DNA of 64,000 bases, taken from Paenibacillus sp. CF384. GTDB taxonomy: Bacteria > Bacillota > Bacilli > Paenibacillales > Paenibacillaceae. The notes under the pieces were generated by a model. That model was not told where the DNA came from, made no database searches, and saw only the letters and a list, made by a program, of their open reading frames with translations. The stretch covers positions 162,775 to 226,774 of the forward strand of contig NZ_FNNV01000012.1 of assembly GCF_900106745.1 (NCBI RefSeq), read 5' to 3'. Position 1 is the first letter of the stretch, and each line of letters opens with the position of its first letter. Below are positions 52,091-62,103 of this stretch, piece after piece. Position numbers and translations under genes: made by a program.

Positions 52091-52903
52091 TTAGAAAGAC
52101 CCTCTGCTTCCGCTATGGGAATGACCGCCGCCGCTAGTCCCACCGCCGCCGCCACCGCCTGAACTGCGGCCATTGTTCTTCGGAATCCTGCTCTTCGTAA
52201 CGGTCGTCCGAATATACTGATCCGCATGCTCCAACACGCCTGAAGTGCTTAAATCCTCATAGGTCGCCCGAGTGACTGTAATGCGGCCGCCTGAACGAAA
52301 CACCATCACACTGACGACAATCCCCCCGATGACTACAGCTGCTCCCAGCTGAAACCAAAGGGTAAACAAGATGTTATCGGGATTTACGCCGGGCTTGAAC
52401 CCCATATACTTGTGCGAGAGTGTGATATACCTCTTGAATGCTTGGGCGTAATCGCCTTGCGTTAGATCCGGCGAAATGGCATTTCGAATCTTATCCAGCC
52501 TGCCGCTGTCGAGTTCGGTTTCCGCTTTGCCAAAGCCGGCCAAGTAAACCTGACGATTGTTCATGTCCATGGTCAGGATCACCGCGTTACCGTGCGGCTT
52601 ATCGTACCCCGGTGCCTGATTATCATAGAAATCCTCCGTCATCAGCTGAACATCCCGGTTCTCCGTATTAGCGGATGTAAGAATGATGATGTCCGTCTCT
52701 CGATCAGTCCCGTATTTCATCGCCAAGGCGCTCAAATCAACTTGTTCCTGCTCGCTGAGCAGATGCGCCTGATCATAAATCAGCTTCTTACTCTCAGACG
52801 TTGCTGCTGCTTCGGCTTTAGGTGAGACCGGGATTATGAAGGCCATTAAACAAATCGTGAGTACGACGAGCGCTGCTGCCAGAACCTTAGGCTGTTTGCT
52901 CAT
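52091..52903 (-). CDS. ydjH: YdjH-like TPM-domain membrane protein
   Basis: The 270-residue protein has a signal or N-terminal helix (about 8-30), a TPM domain (about 40-165, with LIYDQAHLLSEQEQVDLSALA and GNAVILTMDMNNRQVYLAGFG) facing outside, and a second helix (about 190-212). The C-terminal tail is Gly/Ser/His-rich. Start 52903 follows GGAGG and overlaps the ydjG stop by ATGA. With YdjG it forms the membrane partner complex for PspA in Bacillus. Confidence 0.9.
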   Translation of the reverse strand: MSKQPKVLAAALVVLTICLMAFIIPVSPKAEAAATSESKKLIYDQAHLLSEQEQVDLSALAMKYGTDRETDIIILTSANTENRDVQLMTEDFYDNQAPGYDKPHGNAVILTMDMNNRQVYLAGFGKAETELDSGRLDKIRNAISPDLTQGDYAQAFKRYITLSHKYMGFKPGVNPDNILFTLWFQLGAAVVIGGIVVSVMVFRSGGRITVTRATYEDLSTSGVLEHADQYIRTTVTKSRIPKNNGRSSGGGGGGGTSGGGHSHSGSRGSF

Positions 52904-53937
52904 AGGAACCCGCCTCCCATCATCCAGGAAACGATCTTTAACCCCACGAATGAAACGGCGGAAACGCCCGCAAACCATGCGGTTACCTTCGCCTTGCTGA
53001 TCGGCGGTTTGCCTACTACCTTCCCTGTCTGACCATTCATCGCAAACGTATACTCCTGCCGATTATAGTTGTACCTGATCATCCATACGGGGAGCAGCAC
53101 ATAATCCGCCTGTTTCACGGTCGTGTCGATTAGCTTATCGGTGTACATCACGCTCGAGTACCCTTGTACCGTTGAAGATATATAGGCATCGATGTAGGAG
53201 CTCGTTTTCTCCTTCGCCCGCGGAAATAACTGTTCATCATTATAGCTGTATTTCTCCGCCAGATAGCCGGCCAGATAAGGGGTCTTGAATGCTTTCAGCT
53301 GATCATAGGGGAATGGCTCCAGCTTATCCATCAGCTCATCATTCATTTTCTCCGATGCATCGATCGGCAGCCTTACATAGTTCAGCCGGATTTTGCGATA
53401 GATATTGAAATGCTGCGTCTCTGTATACCTATAATCGCCTTGTGTATAGATTCTAACCCTCGTGCCCTGGCCGTGAACCTCGATGCCGTTGTTCAAGTCA
53501 TAGAGCCAGAAGGGAACGTACATCCCTGTAATCCCGGCGATTCGATCCGCTGTCACGAACCCCTTAGGCGTAAGCAAACCGTTTCTGCACCATTTCTTGA
53601 ACGCCTTCATCGCGGCTTCCTTCGAGATCGTGAAGGGAATCACCATCACCGGAGCAAAATCCCCCGATAACCGATCGCTCAGCACCACGGCAGATCCGCA
53701 AAAGCTGCATGTCGTTGCACTTGTCTCCCGCTCCGTTACGATGACCGCTCCGCAGCTGTTGCAGTGATACTCCTTCACGTCAGCAGCTTCTGTAACCCCC
53801 TGATGCTTCAGCGGATCGGGGATTTGATCAATCTGGTCCTGTCGTCCGCAGCTGGGACAAGACAGCGTCCCTGTGCCTGCATCGAACAGCATACCGCTGC
53901 CGCAATTGGGACACTTATACTCGATAACCGTCGCCAC
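52900..53937 (-). CDS. ydjG: YdjG-like protein, TFIIB-type zinc ribbons plus membrane anchor
   Basis: The 345-residue protein has two N-terminal zinc ribbons (CPNCGSGMLFDAGTGTLSCPSCG and CNSCGAVIVTERETSATTCSFCG), a long beta-rich middle region and one C-terminal membrane segment (about 318-340). GTG 53937 (MATVIEYKCPNCG) has GAGGTGA six bases upstream; a GTG at 53946 overlaps the pspA stop as GTGA and is an alternative. It is encoded between pspA and ydjH, consistent with the PspA recruitment complex. Confidence 0.88.
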   Translation of the reverse strand: MATVIEYKCPNCGSGMLFDAGTGTLSCPSCGRQDQIDQIPDPLKHQGVTEAADVKEYHCNSCGAVIVTERETSATTCSFCGSAVVLSDRLSGDFAPVMVIPFTISKEAAMKAFKKWCRNGLLTPKGFVTADRIAGITGMYVPFWLYDLNNGIEVHGQGTRVRIYTQGDYRYTETQHFNIYRKIRLNYVRLPIDASEKMNDELMDKLEPFPYDQLKAFKTPYLAGYLAEKYSYNDEQLFPRAKEKTSSYIDAYISSTVQGYSSVMYTDKLIDTTVKQADYVLLPVWMIRYNYNRQEYTFAMNGQTGKVVGKPPISKAKVTAWFAGVSAVSFVGLKIVSWMMGGGFL

Positions 53938-53942
53938 GTGGC

Positions 53943-54641
53943 TCACCTCGACTTTAATTTATCTTTGATTGCTGTGAGCTCATCTTCAGGTGTTGTCTGT
54001 ACGGCGGCCGCAGATGCTGCAGTCGTACCCGCTTCTGCCTGCTTCTCAAGCTTAGCGATCAATACGTCCAGATCTTCTTCTTGAGCCTCGGCTCTAAGCT
54101 CAGCGAGAGCCGTCGCTTCGTTCAACGCCCGGTTCGCCTTCTCTTCCATTGTGCTGAAGGCGGCGCTCGCTTCACTGTTTACTTGCTGGTGCTGTGCATT
54201 GGCGGCATCGACCATCTTTCCTTGCAGCTCCGTATACCGCGCTTCCAGCTGTGCCAGGTCGGACTCAAGCTTATCCTGCATATGCTTCATCATCGTCGCC
54301 TTTGCGGAGGCTTGATCGTAAGCTGGTTGCAGCTCCGCGCATTTTGCCGCTTGCTTTGATTTGAGATCCAAAAATTTGAGCGCATTCTCATCCTCGCCGG
54401 ACTCCGCGGACTTCTCCGCATATCGCTGCAGCTTCTTGATCTCGGCGCTGCATTCATCCAACTCCCGCTTCGCTCTGCTCTCCTTGAGCAGCACCGCCGC
54501 CGTCTCCGCCTTCACTTGGCCGAGATCGCTATGTAAGCTCTCCATGTACGCCTTTACAGTCTTCTCCGGATTATCCGCATGGTTATGCCAACCATGCATA
54601 TTGGCTTTCATCACGTCTCTAAACCTCGATAAGATCCCCAT
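53943..54641 (-). CDS. pspA: Phage shock protein A homologue (PspA/IM30, YdjF)
   Basis: The 232-residue ESCRT-III-like membrane-remodelling protein has an N-terminal amphipathic helix MGILSRFRDVMKANMHGW and then the long coiled coil typical of PspA. The phrase DNPEKTVKAYMESLHSDLGQVK corresponds to the conserved DP-x-K-x-x-x-x-Y motif. The start at 54641 follows GGAGGAG. It heads the four-gene operon. I could not find a clear SigW promoter (TGAAAC, about 16 bases, CGTA) upstream, so regulation may differ from Bacillus. Confidence 0.93.
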   Translation of the reverse strand: MGILSRFRDVMKANMHGWHNHADNPEKTVKAYMESLHSDLGQVKAETAAVLLKESRAKRELDECSAEIKKLQRYAEKSAESGEDENALKFLDLKSKQAAKCAELQPAYDQASAKATMMKHMQDKLESDLAQLEARYTELQGKMVDAANAQHQQVNSEASAAFSTMEEKANRALNEATALAELRAEAQEEDLDVLIAKLEKQAEAGTTAASAAAVQTTPEDELTAIKDKLKSR

Positions 54642-54760
54642 CACAAGCTCCTCCTTCGAAGTCTTACATTATCTTCTATACTACATCAAATCGGCTCTTA
54701 TATTTAATTTGTACACTATATTGTTTACTTCTTCTGGTAAAAGAAGTTTTAAACACGGGC

Positions 54761-54766
54761 TATAAT
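54761..54766 (+). promoter_or_regulatory. TATAAT box upstream of the xylanase gene
   Basis: A perfect -10 hexamer about 95 bases before the start codon. No good -35 is at the usual distance, so the promoter may need an activator. An unused AAGAGGAGG lies at 54782-54790. Confidence 0.4.
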
Positions 54767-54807
54767 CGAGGTTAAGAACGAAAGAGGAGGTTGAATCAGT
54801 TCGGTGT

Positions 54808-54821
54808 TGTAAGCGCTTTAT
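54808..54821 (+). promoter_or_regulatory. cre-like site upstream of the xylanase gene
   Basis: TGTAAGCGCTTTAT, 12 of 14 matches to the cre consensus, lies between the TATAAT box and the start codon. A roadblock or repression position for CcpA fits a xylanase gene. Confidence 0.55.
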
Positions 54822-54860
54822 TTAAATTTACCAAATTGACTTCGCAGGGGGATGCAATAC

Positions 54861-57800
54861 ATGACTGGAACCATTAAACAAGTACTCTCGGTCTTGCTGG
54901 CAGCAGCTTTACTTATTCCTTCCAGCCTGCTCGCTCCGGCTGCGCAAGCCGCGACTGCAGGCACGAACGTTGTTTATCATGAGGATTTTAGCGGCGGCAT
55001 TGGCAAAGCCATTCAATCGGGCGGTGCCAGCTTATCGAAGGTCTCCGACAAGGTGTTTGACGGCAATGCTGACGGAGCTGCTTTGTCCATAACCAACAGA
55101 GCGAATACCTGGGACGCAGCCGACTTCAAATTCAGCGACATCGGACTTACGAACGGTAAAACCTATACCGTGACTGTTCAAGGCTATGTTGACTCCGGCA
55201 CGGTCATACCAGACGGTTCACAAGCCTATCTGCAAACGGTCAACAGCTACGGCTTCTTGGCTGGCGCTAATTTCGCTGCCGGCGCAGCCTTCACGCTGAC
55301 GAAAGAGTTTACGGTGGATACGAGCAAAGATTCGAGCCTGCGCGTGCAGTCCAGCGAATCCGGCAAAACCGTGCCTTTCTACATCGGGGATGTCCTCATC
55401 ACCGAGAAAGTGACTGCGACCCCGGAAGAGCCTGAGGTAGAAGAGCCGCGGCCTCCGGCCTTGGATTTCAACACCGTAACGTTTGAGGATCAAACAGCGG
55501 GCGGCTTTGTAGGCCGGGCAGGTACGGAAACCCTGACTGTAACCAATGAAGCCAATCATTCCGAAGCAGGCTCCTACGCTTTGAAAGTAGAAGGCCGTAC
55601 GGATGCATGGCATGGACCGACATTACGCGTGGAGAACTATGTAGACAAGGGCTCCGAATACAAAATCACGGCCTGGGTCAAGTTGATCTCTCCTGCAAGC
55701 TCGCAGCTTCAGCTCTCTACGCAGGTTGGTCAAGGTGGCAGTGCCAACTATGTGCAGCTTTCAGGCAAAACAATCAGTGCAAGCGACGGCTGGGTGAAGT
55801 TTGAAGGCACCTACCGATACAACAATGTAAGCAGTGAGTTCTTATCGATCTATGTAGAGAGCTCCACTAACAAAACCGCTTCCTACTACATCGACGATAT
55901 CAGCTTTGAAAGCACAGGAACCGGACCGATATCCATTCAGAAGGATCTGGCTCCGATCAAAGACACGTACCAGGATGATTTCCTCATCGGTAACGCAATT
56001 TCCTCCGAGGATCTGGAAGGCGTGAGACTCGAGCTTCTGAAGCAGCATTTCAACGTCGTAACGGCTGGCAACGCAATGAAACCGGATGGGCTTCAGCCTA
56101 CGAAGGGTAACTTCACCTTTACGGCAGCCGATGCACTTGTCGATAAAGTGCAGGCTGAAGGTCTTCAGATGCACGGGCATGTACTGGTATGGCATCAACA
56201 ATCGCCTGCTTGGATGAACACGACAAAGGATGCCAATGACAACACGATTCCACTGAGCCGAGAAGAAGCGCTCACGAATTTGAAGACCCATATCCAAACG
56301 GTCATGGAGCATTTCGGAAGCAAGGTCATTTCATGGGATGTCGTTAACGAAGCGATGAACGATAACCCCTCCGATCCTGCAGATTGGGAAGCCTCCTTGC
56401 GCCAAACGCCTTGGAACAATGCGATCGGAACAGACTATGTAGAGCAGTCATTCTTGGCAGCGAGAGAAGTGCTGGATGCGCATCCGGATTGGGACATCAA
56501 GCTCTACTACAATGATTACAACGAGGATAATCAGAATAAAGCACAAGCAATCACCAATATGGTCAAAGCGATCAACGACAGATATGCGGAAACACACCCT
56601 GGCAAGCTTCTCATTGATGGTATCGGCATGCAGGCCCACTACAGTGTGAACACGAACCCGGACAATGTACAACTATCCTTGGAGAAGTTTATTTCATTGG
56701 GCGTAGAAATCAGCATTACGGAGCTCGACATTCAGGCAGGAAGCAACTATCAGCTGTCCGAGCCGCTTGCCGATGCTCAAGGTTACCTGTATGCGCAGCT
56801 GTTTGACATTTTTCAAGCACATGCTGCCCATATCAAGCGCGTTACTTTCTGGGGGATGGATGACAATACGAGCTGGAGAGCCGCTTCCAACCCTTTGTTG
56901 TTTGATAAGAACCTACAGGCCAAACCGGCTTATTACGGTGTGATTGACCCAGCTGCATTCATGGAGGAGCATCAGCCCGTATTAGCAGAAGCCAATCAAG
57001 CAACCGCGTACCTTGCTACGCCGATAGTCGATGGTACCGTTGACGCGATTTGGAGCCAGACATCGGAAATACCGATTAACCGGTATCAGACAGCATGGCA
57101 AGGGGCGAGCGGAGTCGCCAAAGCACTCTGGGATGAGCACAATCTGTATGTTCTGATTCAGGTGAGCGACGCACAGCTCGACAAAGCAAATGTAAACAAA
57201 TATGAACAAGATTCCGTGGAAATCTTCGTAGATCCAAACAATGCAAAAACATCGTTCTATCAAGAGGATGACGGTCAGTACAGAGTAAACTTCGACAATG
57301 AAACCTCCTTCAATCCGTCAAGTCTTGCAGCCGGTTTCGAATCCGCAACTAAGGTGTCCGGAACCAACTACACGGTTGAAGTGAAAATCCCATTGACAGC
57401 GATCTCACCTGCTGACGGCAAGAAGCTCGGTTTCGACGTACAGATCAATGACGCGAAGGACGGCTCCCGCCAAAGCGTAACCGCGTGGAACGATACGACG
57501 GGTAACGGCTATATGGACACATCCGTTTACGGTGTTCTAACGCTTACCAATACTCCGACCTATCAAGGTGGTGGCAGCAGCATTGTCAGCCTGCCAACCG
57601 GCAGTATCCAGAATCAGAACGGCGTCGTTACGATTCATCCGGAAATGAAGACGGACAACGGACGTGCCATCGGCATGATTTCCGGCGACAATTTGAAGAA
57701 GGCGCTGGAGCAAGCCGCTCTTGCAGCTAACGGCAAGAAACAAGTCGTCATTGAGCTGCCGAAGCAGGCGAACGCGACATCGTACGAAGTACAATTACCG

Positions 57801-58781
57801 GCGCAAAGTCTGAAAGGGCAAGAATCCTTCGTCCTTTCGGTGAAGACCGAGAACGCAACGATCCAAATTCCAAGCAACATGCTCTCCAGCGTGACAGACA
57901 AAGCAGAGCAAGTATCCATCCGTGTGGGCAAAGCTTCAACAGACAGCTTGGATGCCGCTACCCGCGAGCTGATTGGAAACCGTCCGGTTATCGATCTGAA
58001 CGTAGTCGCAGCAGGCACCACCATCCTTGCATGGAACAATCCGGCTGCGCCTGTATCGGTCGCGATCCCTTACACGCCGTCAGCGGAAGAACTCCGTAAT
58101 CCGGATCATATCGTGATTTGGTACATCGATGGTCAGGGCAAAGCGACACAGATCCCGAACGCTCGCTATGATGCAGCAAGCCAATCGGTTGTTTTCCAAA
58201 CGACCCACTTCAGCACCTATGCGGTAGGCTCCGTATTCAAGACATTCGGTGACCTTCAGCATGTGCCTTGGTCCAAACAAGCCGTAGAGGCTATGGCCTC
58301 GCATGCTATTATCAAGGGAACAGCTGAGAACAGCTTCTCTCCAGCCGCCTCCATTAAACGGGCAGACTTTATTGCTCTTCTAGTAAGAGCACTAGAACTG
58401 CACGACTCAGGCAAAGGAGGCGCGATGTTCAGCGATGTCGAGCAATCCGCTTATTATTACAACGAGCTGGTTATCGCCAAGGAGCTGGGCATCGCAACAG
58501 GCCTCGATAATAATACCTTCCAGCCAGGCCGCACAATCTCCCGTCAAGATATGATGGTGCTGACAACACGTGCTCTGGCTGCCGCTGGTAAGCCAATCGT
58601 AACTTCCGGAGCACTAGATGCTTACGCAGATGCCTCTACGATTTCCGGCTATGCGCAAGACAGCGCTGCAGCACTGGTGAAATCCGGAATCGTAAACGGT
58701 AAGAACGGCAGCATCGCTCCGCACGACTCCCTCACCCGCGCCGAAGCGGCGGTTATTCTGTACCGTATTTGGAAGCTGTAA
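54861..58781 (+). CDS. SLH-anchored multidomain endo-1,4-beta-xylanase (CBM22-CBM22-GH10-CBM9-SLH3)
   Basis: The 1306-residue secreted enzyme cleaves beta-1,4-xylan and is displayed on the S-layer. Signal peptide ends near APAAQA (about residue 31). Two CBM22 modules span about 36-185 and 200-350. GH10 spans about 355-695 with acid/base Glu497 in DVVNEAMND and nucleophile Glu621 in [17 protein letters not shown] and VTFWGMDD are also typical. A CBM9-like module spans about 710-895, a linker region follows to about 1125, and three SLH repeats occupy about 1130-1306. The start at 54861 is nine bases after AGGGGG; the ATG at 54852 abuts it. It is monocistronic with a cre-like site and a terminator. 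Confidence 0.95.
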   Translation: MTGTIKQVLSVLLAAALLIPSSLLAPAAQAATAGTNVVYHEDFSGGIGKAIQSGGASLSKVSDKVFDGNADGAALSITNRANTWDAADFKFSDIGLTNGKTYTVTVQGYVDSGTVIPDGSQAYLQTVNSYGFLAGANFAAGAAFTLTKEFTVDTSKDSSLRVQSSESGKTVPFYIGDVLITEKVTATPEEPEVEEPRPPALDFNTVTFEDQTAGGFVGRAGTETLTVTNEANHSEAGSYALKVEGRTDAWHGPTLRVENYVDKGSEYKITAWVKLISPASSQLQLSTQVGQGGSANYVQLSGKTISASDGWVKFEGTYRYNNVSSEFLSIYVESSTNKTASYYIDDISFESTGTGPISIQKDLAPIKDTYQDDFLIGNAISSEDLEGVRLELLKQHFNVVTAGNAMKPDGLQPTKGNFTFTAADALVDKVQAEGLQMHGHVLVWHQQSPAWMNTTKDANDNTIPLSREEALTNLKTHIQTVMEHFGSKVISWDVVNEAMNDNPSDPADWEASLRQTPWNNAIGTDYVEQSFLAAREVLDAHPDWDIKLYYNDYNEDNQNKAQAITNMVKAINDRYAETHPGKLLIDGIGMQAHYSVNTNPDNVQLSLEKFISLGVEISITELDIQAGSNYQLSEPLADAQGYLYAQLFDIFQAHAAHIKRVTFWGMDDNTSWRAASNPLLFDKNLQAKPAYYGVIDPAAFMEEHQPVLAEANQATAYLATPIVDGTVDAIWSQTSEIPINRYQTAWQGASGVAKALWDEHNLYVLIQVSDAQLDKANVNKYEQDSVEIFVDPNNAKTSFYQEDDGQYRVNFDNETSFNPSSLAAGFESATKVSGTNYTVEVKIPLTAISPADGKKLGFDVQINDAKDGSRQSVTAWNDTTGNGYMDTSVYGVLTLTNTPTYQGGGSSIVSLPTGSIQNQNGVVTIHPEMKTDNGRAIGMISGDNLKKALEQAALAANGKKQVVIELPKQANATSYEVQLPAQSLKGQESFVLSVKTENATIQIPSNMLSSVTDKAEQVSIRVGKASTDSLDAATRELIGNRPVIDLNVVAAGTTILAWNNPAAPVSVAIPYTPSAEELRNPDHIVIWYIDGQGKATQIPNARYDAASQSVVFQTTHFSTYAVGSVFKTFGDLQHVPWSKQAVEAMASHAIIKGTAENSFSPAASIKRADFIALLVRALELHDSGKGGAMFSDVEQSAYYYNELVIAKELGIATGLDNNTFQPGRTISRQDMMVLTTRALAAAGKPIVTSGALDAYADASTISGYAQDSAAALVKSGIVNGKNGSIAPHDSLTRAEAAVILYRIWKL

Positions 58782-58798
58782 GAACCCCCGCCAAAAGT

Positions 58799-58828
58799 AA
58801 AACCCACATCCATTAGGATGTGGGTTTT
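58799..58828 (+). terminator. Terminator after the xylanase gene
   Basis: A perfect 13-bp stem AAAACCCACATCC/GGATGTGGGTTTT with an ATTA loop. Confidence 0.85.
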
Positions 58829-58894
58829 CAATGTCGAGAAACTTGCCTTAGCTACAGCTTCGGTTTCTAGCCTCCAATCACGGCAAGTGAAATC

Positions 58895-59548
58895 CTAAAG
58901 CGTCATCGCCTGTCCATACCGCGCCAGATACGCTTCCTTCTCCTTGTAGTCCGGCATGACACTTCCTACAAGTCTCCAGAACGACCGGTCATGATTCATA
59001 TGCGACAGGTGGCACAGCTCATGAATAATGACATAGTCAATGACCTCGATCGGGGCCATGGCCAGACGATAGTTAAACGTAAGCTGTTTCTTCGAGCTGC
59101 AGCTTCCCCATTTGGTGCTGGACTCTACGATCTCGATCGACTTTGGCGCGACCTTCAGTTGTTTCTGATAGGCCGCAATGCGTTCCAGAACAATCTTCTT
59201 GCAGCTGGCAAAATAAAACTTCTTCAACCGCTGCCGAAGCTCTTCTTCATTCTGCGCCGTTGTATCAATTAAGTCGCTCAACAAGCAGTACTTCCCCAGG
59301 TGGAGGAACTTGCCCTGTTCTTGATATTCTTTCAACGTCAGCGCTTCACGGGACTTCTCGATCCGATCGAGCTGTGCAGCAATCCCCTTCTCATGCTGTT
59401 TCACTGCACGTATGATCATCTCGTCGCTGGTGCCGTTAGGCGCCTTCACCGTAATAAAACCCGAAGGCTCGATCTGGATCGATAGCTTCTTCCCAGCCCC
59501 ATAGGCGACATGCACATCAATGGTTCGCTGTTCGAGTTGAATCTCCAT
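58895..59548 (-). CDS. YgjP/SprT-like zinc metallopeptidase (DUF45)
   Basis: The 217-residue protein carries IEIVESSTKWGSCSSKKQLTFNYRL and the zinc-binding HELCHLSHMNHDRSFW (HExxH with a third His), the signature of YgjP-like M48-related metal-dependent hydrolases. The start is three bases beyond the stop of the upstream SEC-C gene, with only a weak AGGTT, so translation is probably coupled. Substrate unknown. Confidence 0.9.
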   Translation of the reverse strand: MEIQLEQRTIDVHVAYGAGKKLSIQIEPSGFITVKAPNGTSDEMIIRAVKQHEKGIAAQLDRIEKSREALTLKEYQEQGKFLHLGKYCLLSDLIDTTAQNEEELRQRLKKFYFASCKKIVLERIAAYQKQLKVAPKSIEIVESSTKWGSCSSKKQLTFNYRLAMAPIEVIDYVIIHELCHLSHMNHDRSFWRLVGSVMPDYKEKEAYLARYGQAMTL

Positions 59549-59551
59549 AAC

Positions 59552-60685
59552 CTACAGACAGCACTTTTTATGTTTTTTCCCGCTGCCGCATGGACATGGT
59601 TCATTTCTTCCGATTTTCGAAGATGCCGCCGGAAACTGGATCACGTTCGCGTTCTCCACTGTCTTCGGTCTCAGCTCATTAGGCGTAAAACCGCGATTCG
59701 ACCACATTCTCGTATTGTTATGCACATTAATAATTAACGGCGCAACATCCTTGAGCTGATTCTTGTTCAAACGGATCTTGCGCTGATCAAACTCTTCCAT
59801 AATGACGCTGAGCGGCTCTTCCATCGCACAAGCGAGCTGGATATCATCCACTAGCGCCTCCGCCTGCTTCTCTGTTTTGCCTAGAGCCTGCATGATGTAG
59901 CTCTTCAAAGCCTCCAGCTCAGGCGTCTTCTCGAAATAATCGATATTCGAATAAAGCAGCAGCTCTTCTTGGGGAGGAATGTAGTACGGCTTATCCTTCA
60001 CGCTCTCCAAGAACGCTTCATAATCGTCCAAGTCTTCGCCATCGAGACTATCGCTAAACAGAAAACCGCGCTGAATATCCCAAGTCAGTACCTTATCGGA
60101 AACAGATAAACGAATGGCATGGAGCTTCTCCTCCGTCAAGCCAACATCGTTCTGTTCGTTAATAATCGCAATCAGCTTATCCAGAGGACAGATGCCATAC
60201 AAGTTAGCCGCAGCTTCCATATATCGAAGCACCAGTTGGTTAACATGACGTTCCTCTTGGAAAGACTTCTTGTCCAGCTTCTTATATGCGGCTTTGACTT
60301 CCTCCGGCATCACAAAGAACAGCTCGTCCCCTTCCAGGAAGCTGAACACCAACCCTTTATCCATCAAAAACAAGTAAGCATCAGCGTAAATCGTATTATC
60401 CTGAATATGCGGTACTTTAAGAAGGCGGCTCACAAGCTCCCACTCCTGCGGCTCAGCCGTAAGGAAGGCTGACCGTACTTGTGCCATATTCGTAATCCGA
60501 TCGCAAAGCGCGTCTACGAGCTCCTGCTTCTTCAGTTTGGAGCGCCCCGCTAGCGCGCAGTTGGCAGCGATGAAATTCAACCGATCCTTGGTCAGCTGTC
60601 CAAGGATGTCCTGCAAGCTGGTCTTAACCGTACCTTTAATCGCATTATTCACATTCAACTGCAGCATTTCTTTTTGTAAATCCAT
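59552..60685 (-). CDS. SEC-C motif-containing protein
   Basis: The 377-residue protein is largely alpha-helical and of unrecognised function, ending with a SEC-C zinc motif [18 protein letters not shown] like that at the tail of SecA. The N-terminal half has Rho N-like features ([42 protein letters not shown]), a SAP/Rho-N type helix pair. The start follows AAAGGGG. It is co-transcribed with the YgjP-like gene three bases downstream. Confidence 0.85.
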   Translation of the reverse strand: MDLQKEMLQLNVNNAIKGTVKTSLQDILGQLTKDRLNFIAANCALAGRSKLKKQELVDALCDRITNMAQVRSAFLTAEPQEWELVSRLLKVPHIQDNTIYADAYLFLMDKGLVFSFLEGDELFFVMPEEVKAAYKKLDKKSFQEERHVNQLVLRYMEAAANLYGICPLDKLIAIINEQNDVGLTEEKLHAIRLSVSDKVLTWDIQRGFLFSDSLDGEDLDDYEAFLESVKDKPYYIPPQEELLLYSNIDYFEKTPELEALKSYIMQALGKTEKQAEALVDDIQLACAMEEPLSVIMEEFDQRKIRLNKNQLKDVAPLIINVHNNTRMWSNRGFTPNELRPKTVENANVIQFPAASSKIGRNEPCPCGSGKKHKKCCL

Positions 60686-60784
60686 ACCTAAACCCCTTTA
60701 CATTTCAACCAATATATATAGATTGTACCCTAACCGGGCTCTCAATTGAAGCGAATGGTAGGATTAAGCAATTTCTTCAACTAT

Positions 60785-61627
60785 TTATTCCTTGCATTCT
60801 AGCCCTTCCAACACCTTGAATGTCCGCTCAAGCTCCAGCTCGCATCCTTCCGCCGTCTGCCATCTGTTCTCCAGCAACCCTCGCACAAAGTCTTGTACGA
60901 CTGGATCAAGCTCCAATTCTTCCTCCCAGCCCAGCTCCTCCTGTCCTTCATGCGGCAAGTAACCTGCGTACATGAGAAACAAGAAGAGATGTCCTAGACC
61001 ATACAAGTCGCTTGCCGGTTCAGGAACGCGCATCCGGTGCTTCACGGCTCCCCAGCTGTCCGCGAATCCGATTGGCTCATCCTTATCGTAGGCAGACTCT
61101 TCGCCTATTCGGCAAGCTAACCCAACGTCGATGATAACCAGCTTATCACCGCTAACCAGAACATTAGGGATACGCACATCCCGGTGAATATAGCCGGCTT
61201 CATGCATATACCGCAGCGGCCGCAGCAATAGACGAATGAGGCGCAATGCTTCCTGCTGGCTGTATCTTCTCTCCGTCCCCAGTACAGCATGCTCCAAGCT
61301 ATACCCTACAATCAGCTCCATCACGAGCACCATTTCTCTGCCGTGGGCGGCATAATCCAGCCACTGTGGAATTTGCGGATGATGGAGTTCACGAAGAGTC
61401 TCGCTCTCACGCTTAAGCATCTTCCGGGCCAAGCTTCGCTTGCTCGGCTTACCTCGCTTCATTAGGACACTAGCTCCGCTTCTCAGATCCGTGCAGCGAT
61501 AAGCTTGACCGTAGCTCCCCATACCTAGCAACTGTTCGATGCGATACCTGCCCGCCCATACCGCGCCTTCCCGGAGCGGATAATCCAGCCAATTGAGCCG
61601 CCTTTCCCGCCACCATGCACCTAACAT
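60785..61627 (-). CDS. Hanks-type serine/threonine protein kinase
   Basis: The 280-residue soluble kinase has a Gly-rich loop LLGMGSYGQAY (33-43), ATP-binding Lys57 in VLMKRGKP, the catalytic loop YIHRDVRIPN and metal-binding IIDVGLA, that is DVG instead of DFG. An APE-like VPEPASDLYGLG is also present. No membrane segment or PASTA repeats are present, unlike PrkC. The ATG at 61627 is eight bases after GGGGAG; a GTG three codons upstream overlaps that site. It is probably active but with a modified Mg loop. No phosphatase gene is adjacent. Confidence 0.88.
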   Translation of the reverse strand: MLGAWWRERRLNWLDYPLREGAVWAGRYRIEQLLGMGSYGQAYRCTDLRSGASVLMKRGKPSKRSLARKMLKRESETLRELHHPQIPQWLDYAAHGREMVLVMELIVGYSLEHAVLGTERRYSQQEALRLIRLLLRPLRYMHEAGYIHRDVRIPNVLVSGDKLVIIDVGLACRIGEESAYDKDEPIGFADSWGAVKHRMRVPEPASDLYGLGHLFLFLMYAGYLPHEGQEELGWEEELELDPVVQDFVRGLLENRWQTAEGCELELERTFKVLEGLECKE

Positions 61628-61748
61628 CCGTATCACTCCCCTGCTTTCACTTACGGCTGTACAAGGTGCTCGGTTTCTTATAATCGAATTGTAATTGGGC
61701 GATTTATAACGAAACCTGATTCATCAAGCTGCGTATTATTCTACAAGT

Positions 61749-61762
61749 CTAAAGCGCTTCCA
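61749..61762 (+). promoter_or_regulatory. cre-like AAAGCGCTTCCA element upstream of the His-rich gene
   Basis: CTAAAGCGCTTCCA shares the AAAGCGCTT core of the other sites and the CA end of the cre consensus, but lacks its TG start. It lies about 30 bases before the start codon. Confidence 0.3.
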
Positions 61763-61792
61763 CTCGATTTTGATATAGGAGGTCCAACGCGT

Positions 61793-61981
61793 ATGTTAAG
61801 ACATCTATTGAACCGCCTCTTCAACTCCTTGCTCGGCCGCAAGCATCACGGTTCACACGGATACTACGGTCACCAGAATCACAGCAGCAGCGATTATAAG
61901 AAAGGCAACCATTACTCGTCGCATCACTCCAATTATGGCCATGGGCATTATAAGAAGAAACATGGCAGCTATAGCAGCTAA
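61793..61981 (+). CDS. His/Tyr/Ser/Gly-rich miniprotein, 62 residues
   Basis: After a short amphipathic N-terminus (MLRHLLNRLFNSLLGRK) the protein is almost only His, Ser, Tyr, Gly, Lys and Asn, with many H-H, H-G and Y-G steps. About a fifth of all residues are His. A strong AGGAGG lies nine bases upstream and a terminator just downstream, so it is a real single gene. Composition suggests a metal-binding or low-complexity spore-coat/exosporium protein; I recognise no family. Confidence 0.8.
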   Translation: MLRHLLNRLFNSLLGRKHHGSHGYYGHQNHSSSDYKKGNHYSSHHSNYGHGHYKKKHGSYSS

Positions 61982-61988
61982 CTACCGG

Positions 61989-62012
61989 AACCCGATCATC
62001 CTTGGTCGGGTT
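61989..62012 (+). terminator. Terminator after the His-rich gene
   Basis: AACCCGA/TCGGGTT with a 10-base loop, followed by TATTTTTATTTTG. Confidence 0.8.
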
Positions 62013-62103
62013 TATTTTTATTTTGTTATTTGTTATGGATCAGGTAGGAAAGGAAACCCTATTACAAGAATCATGTAAGGAAGCCAAAACAATGGAGGTT
62101 ATC

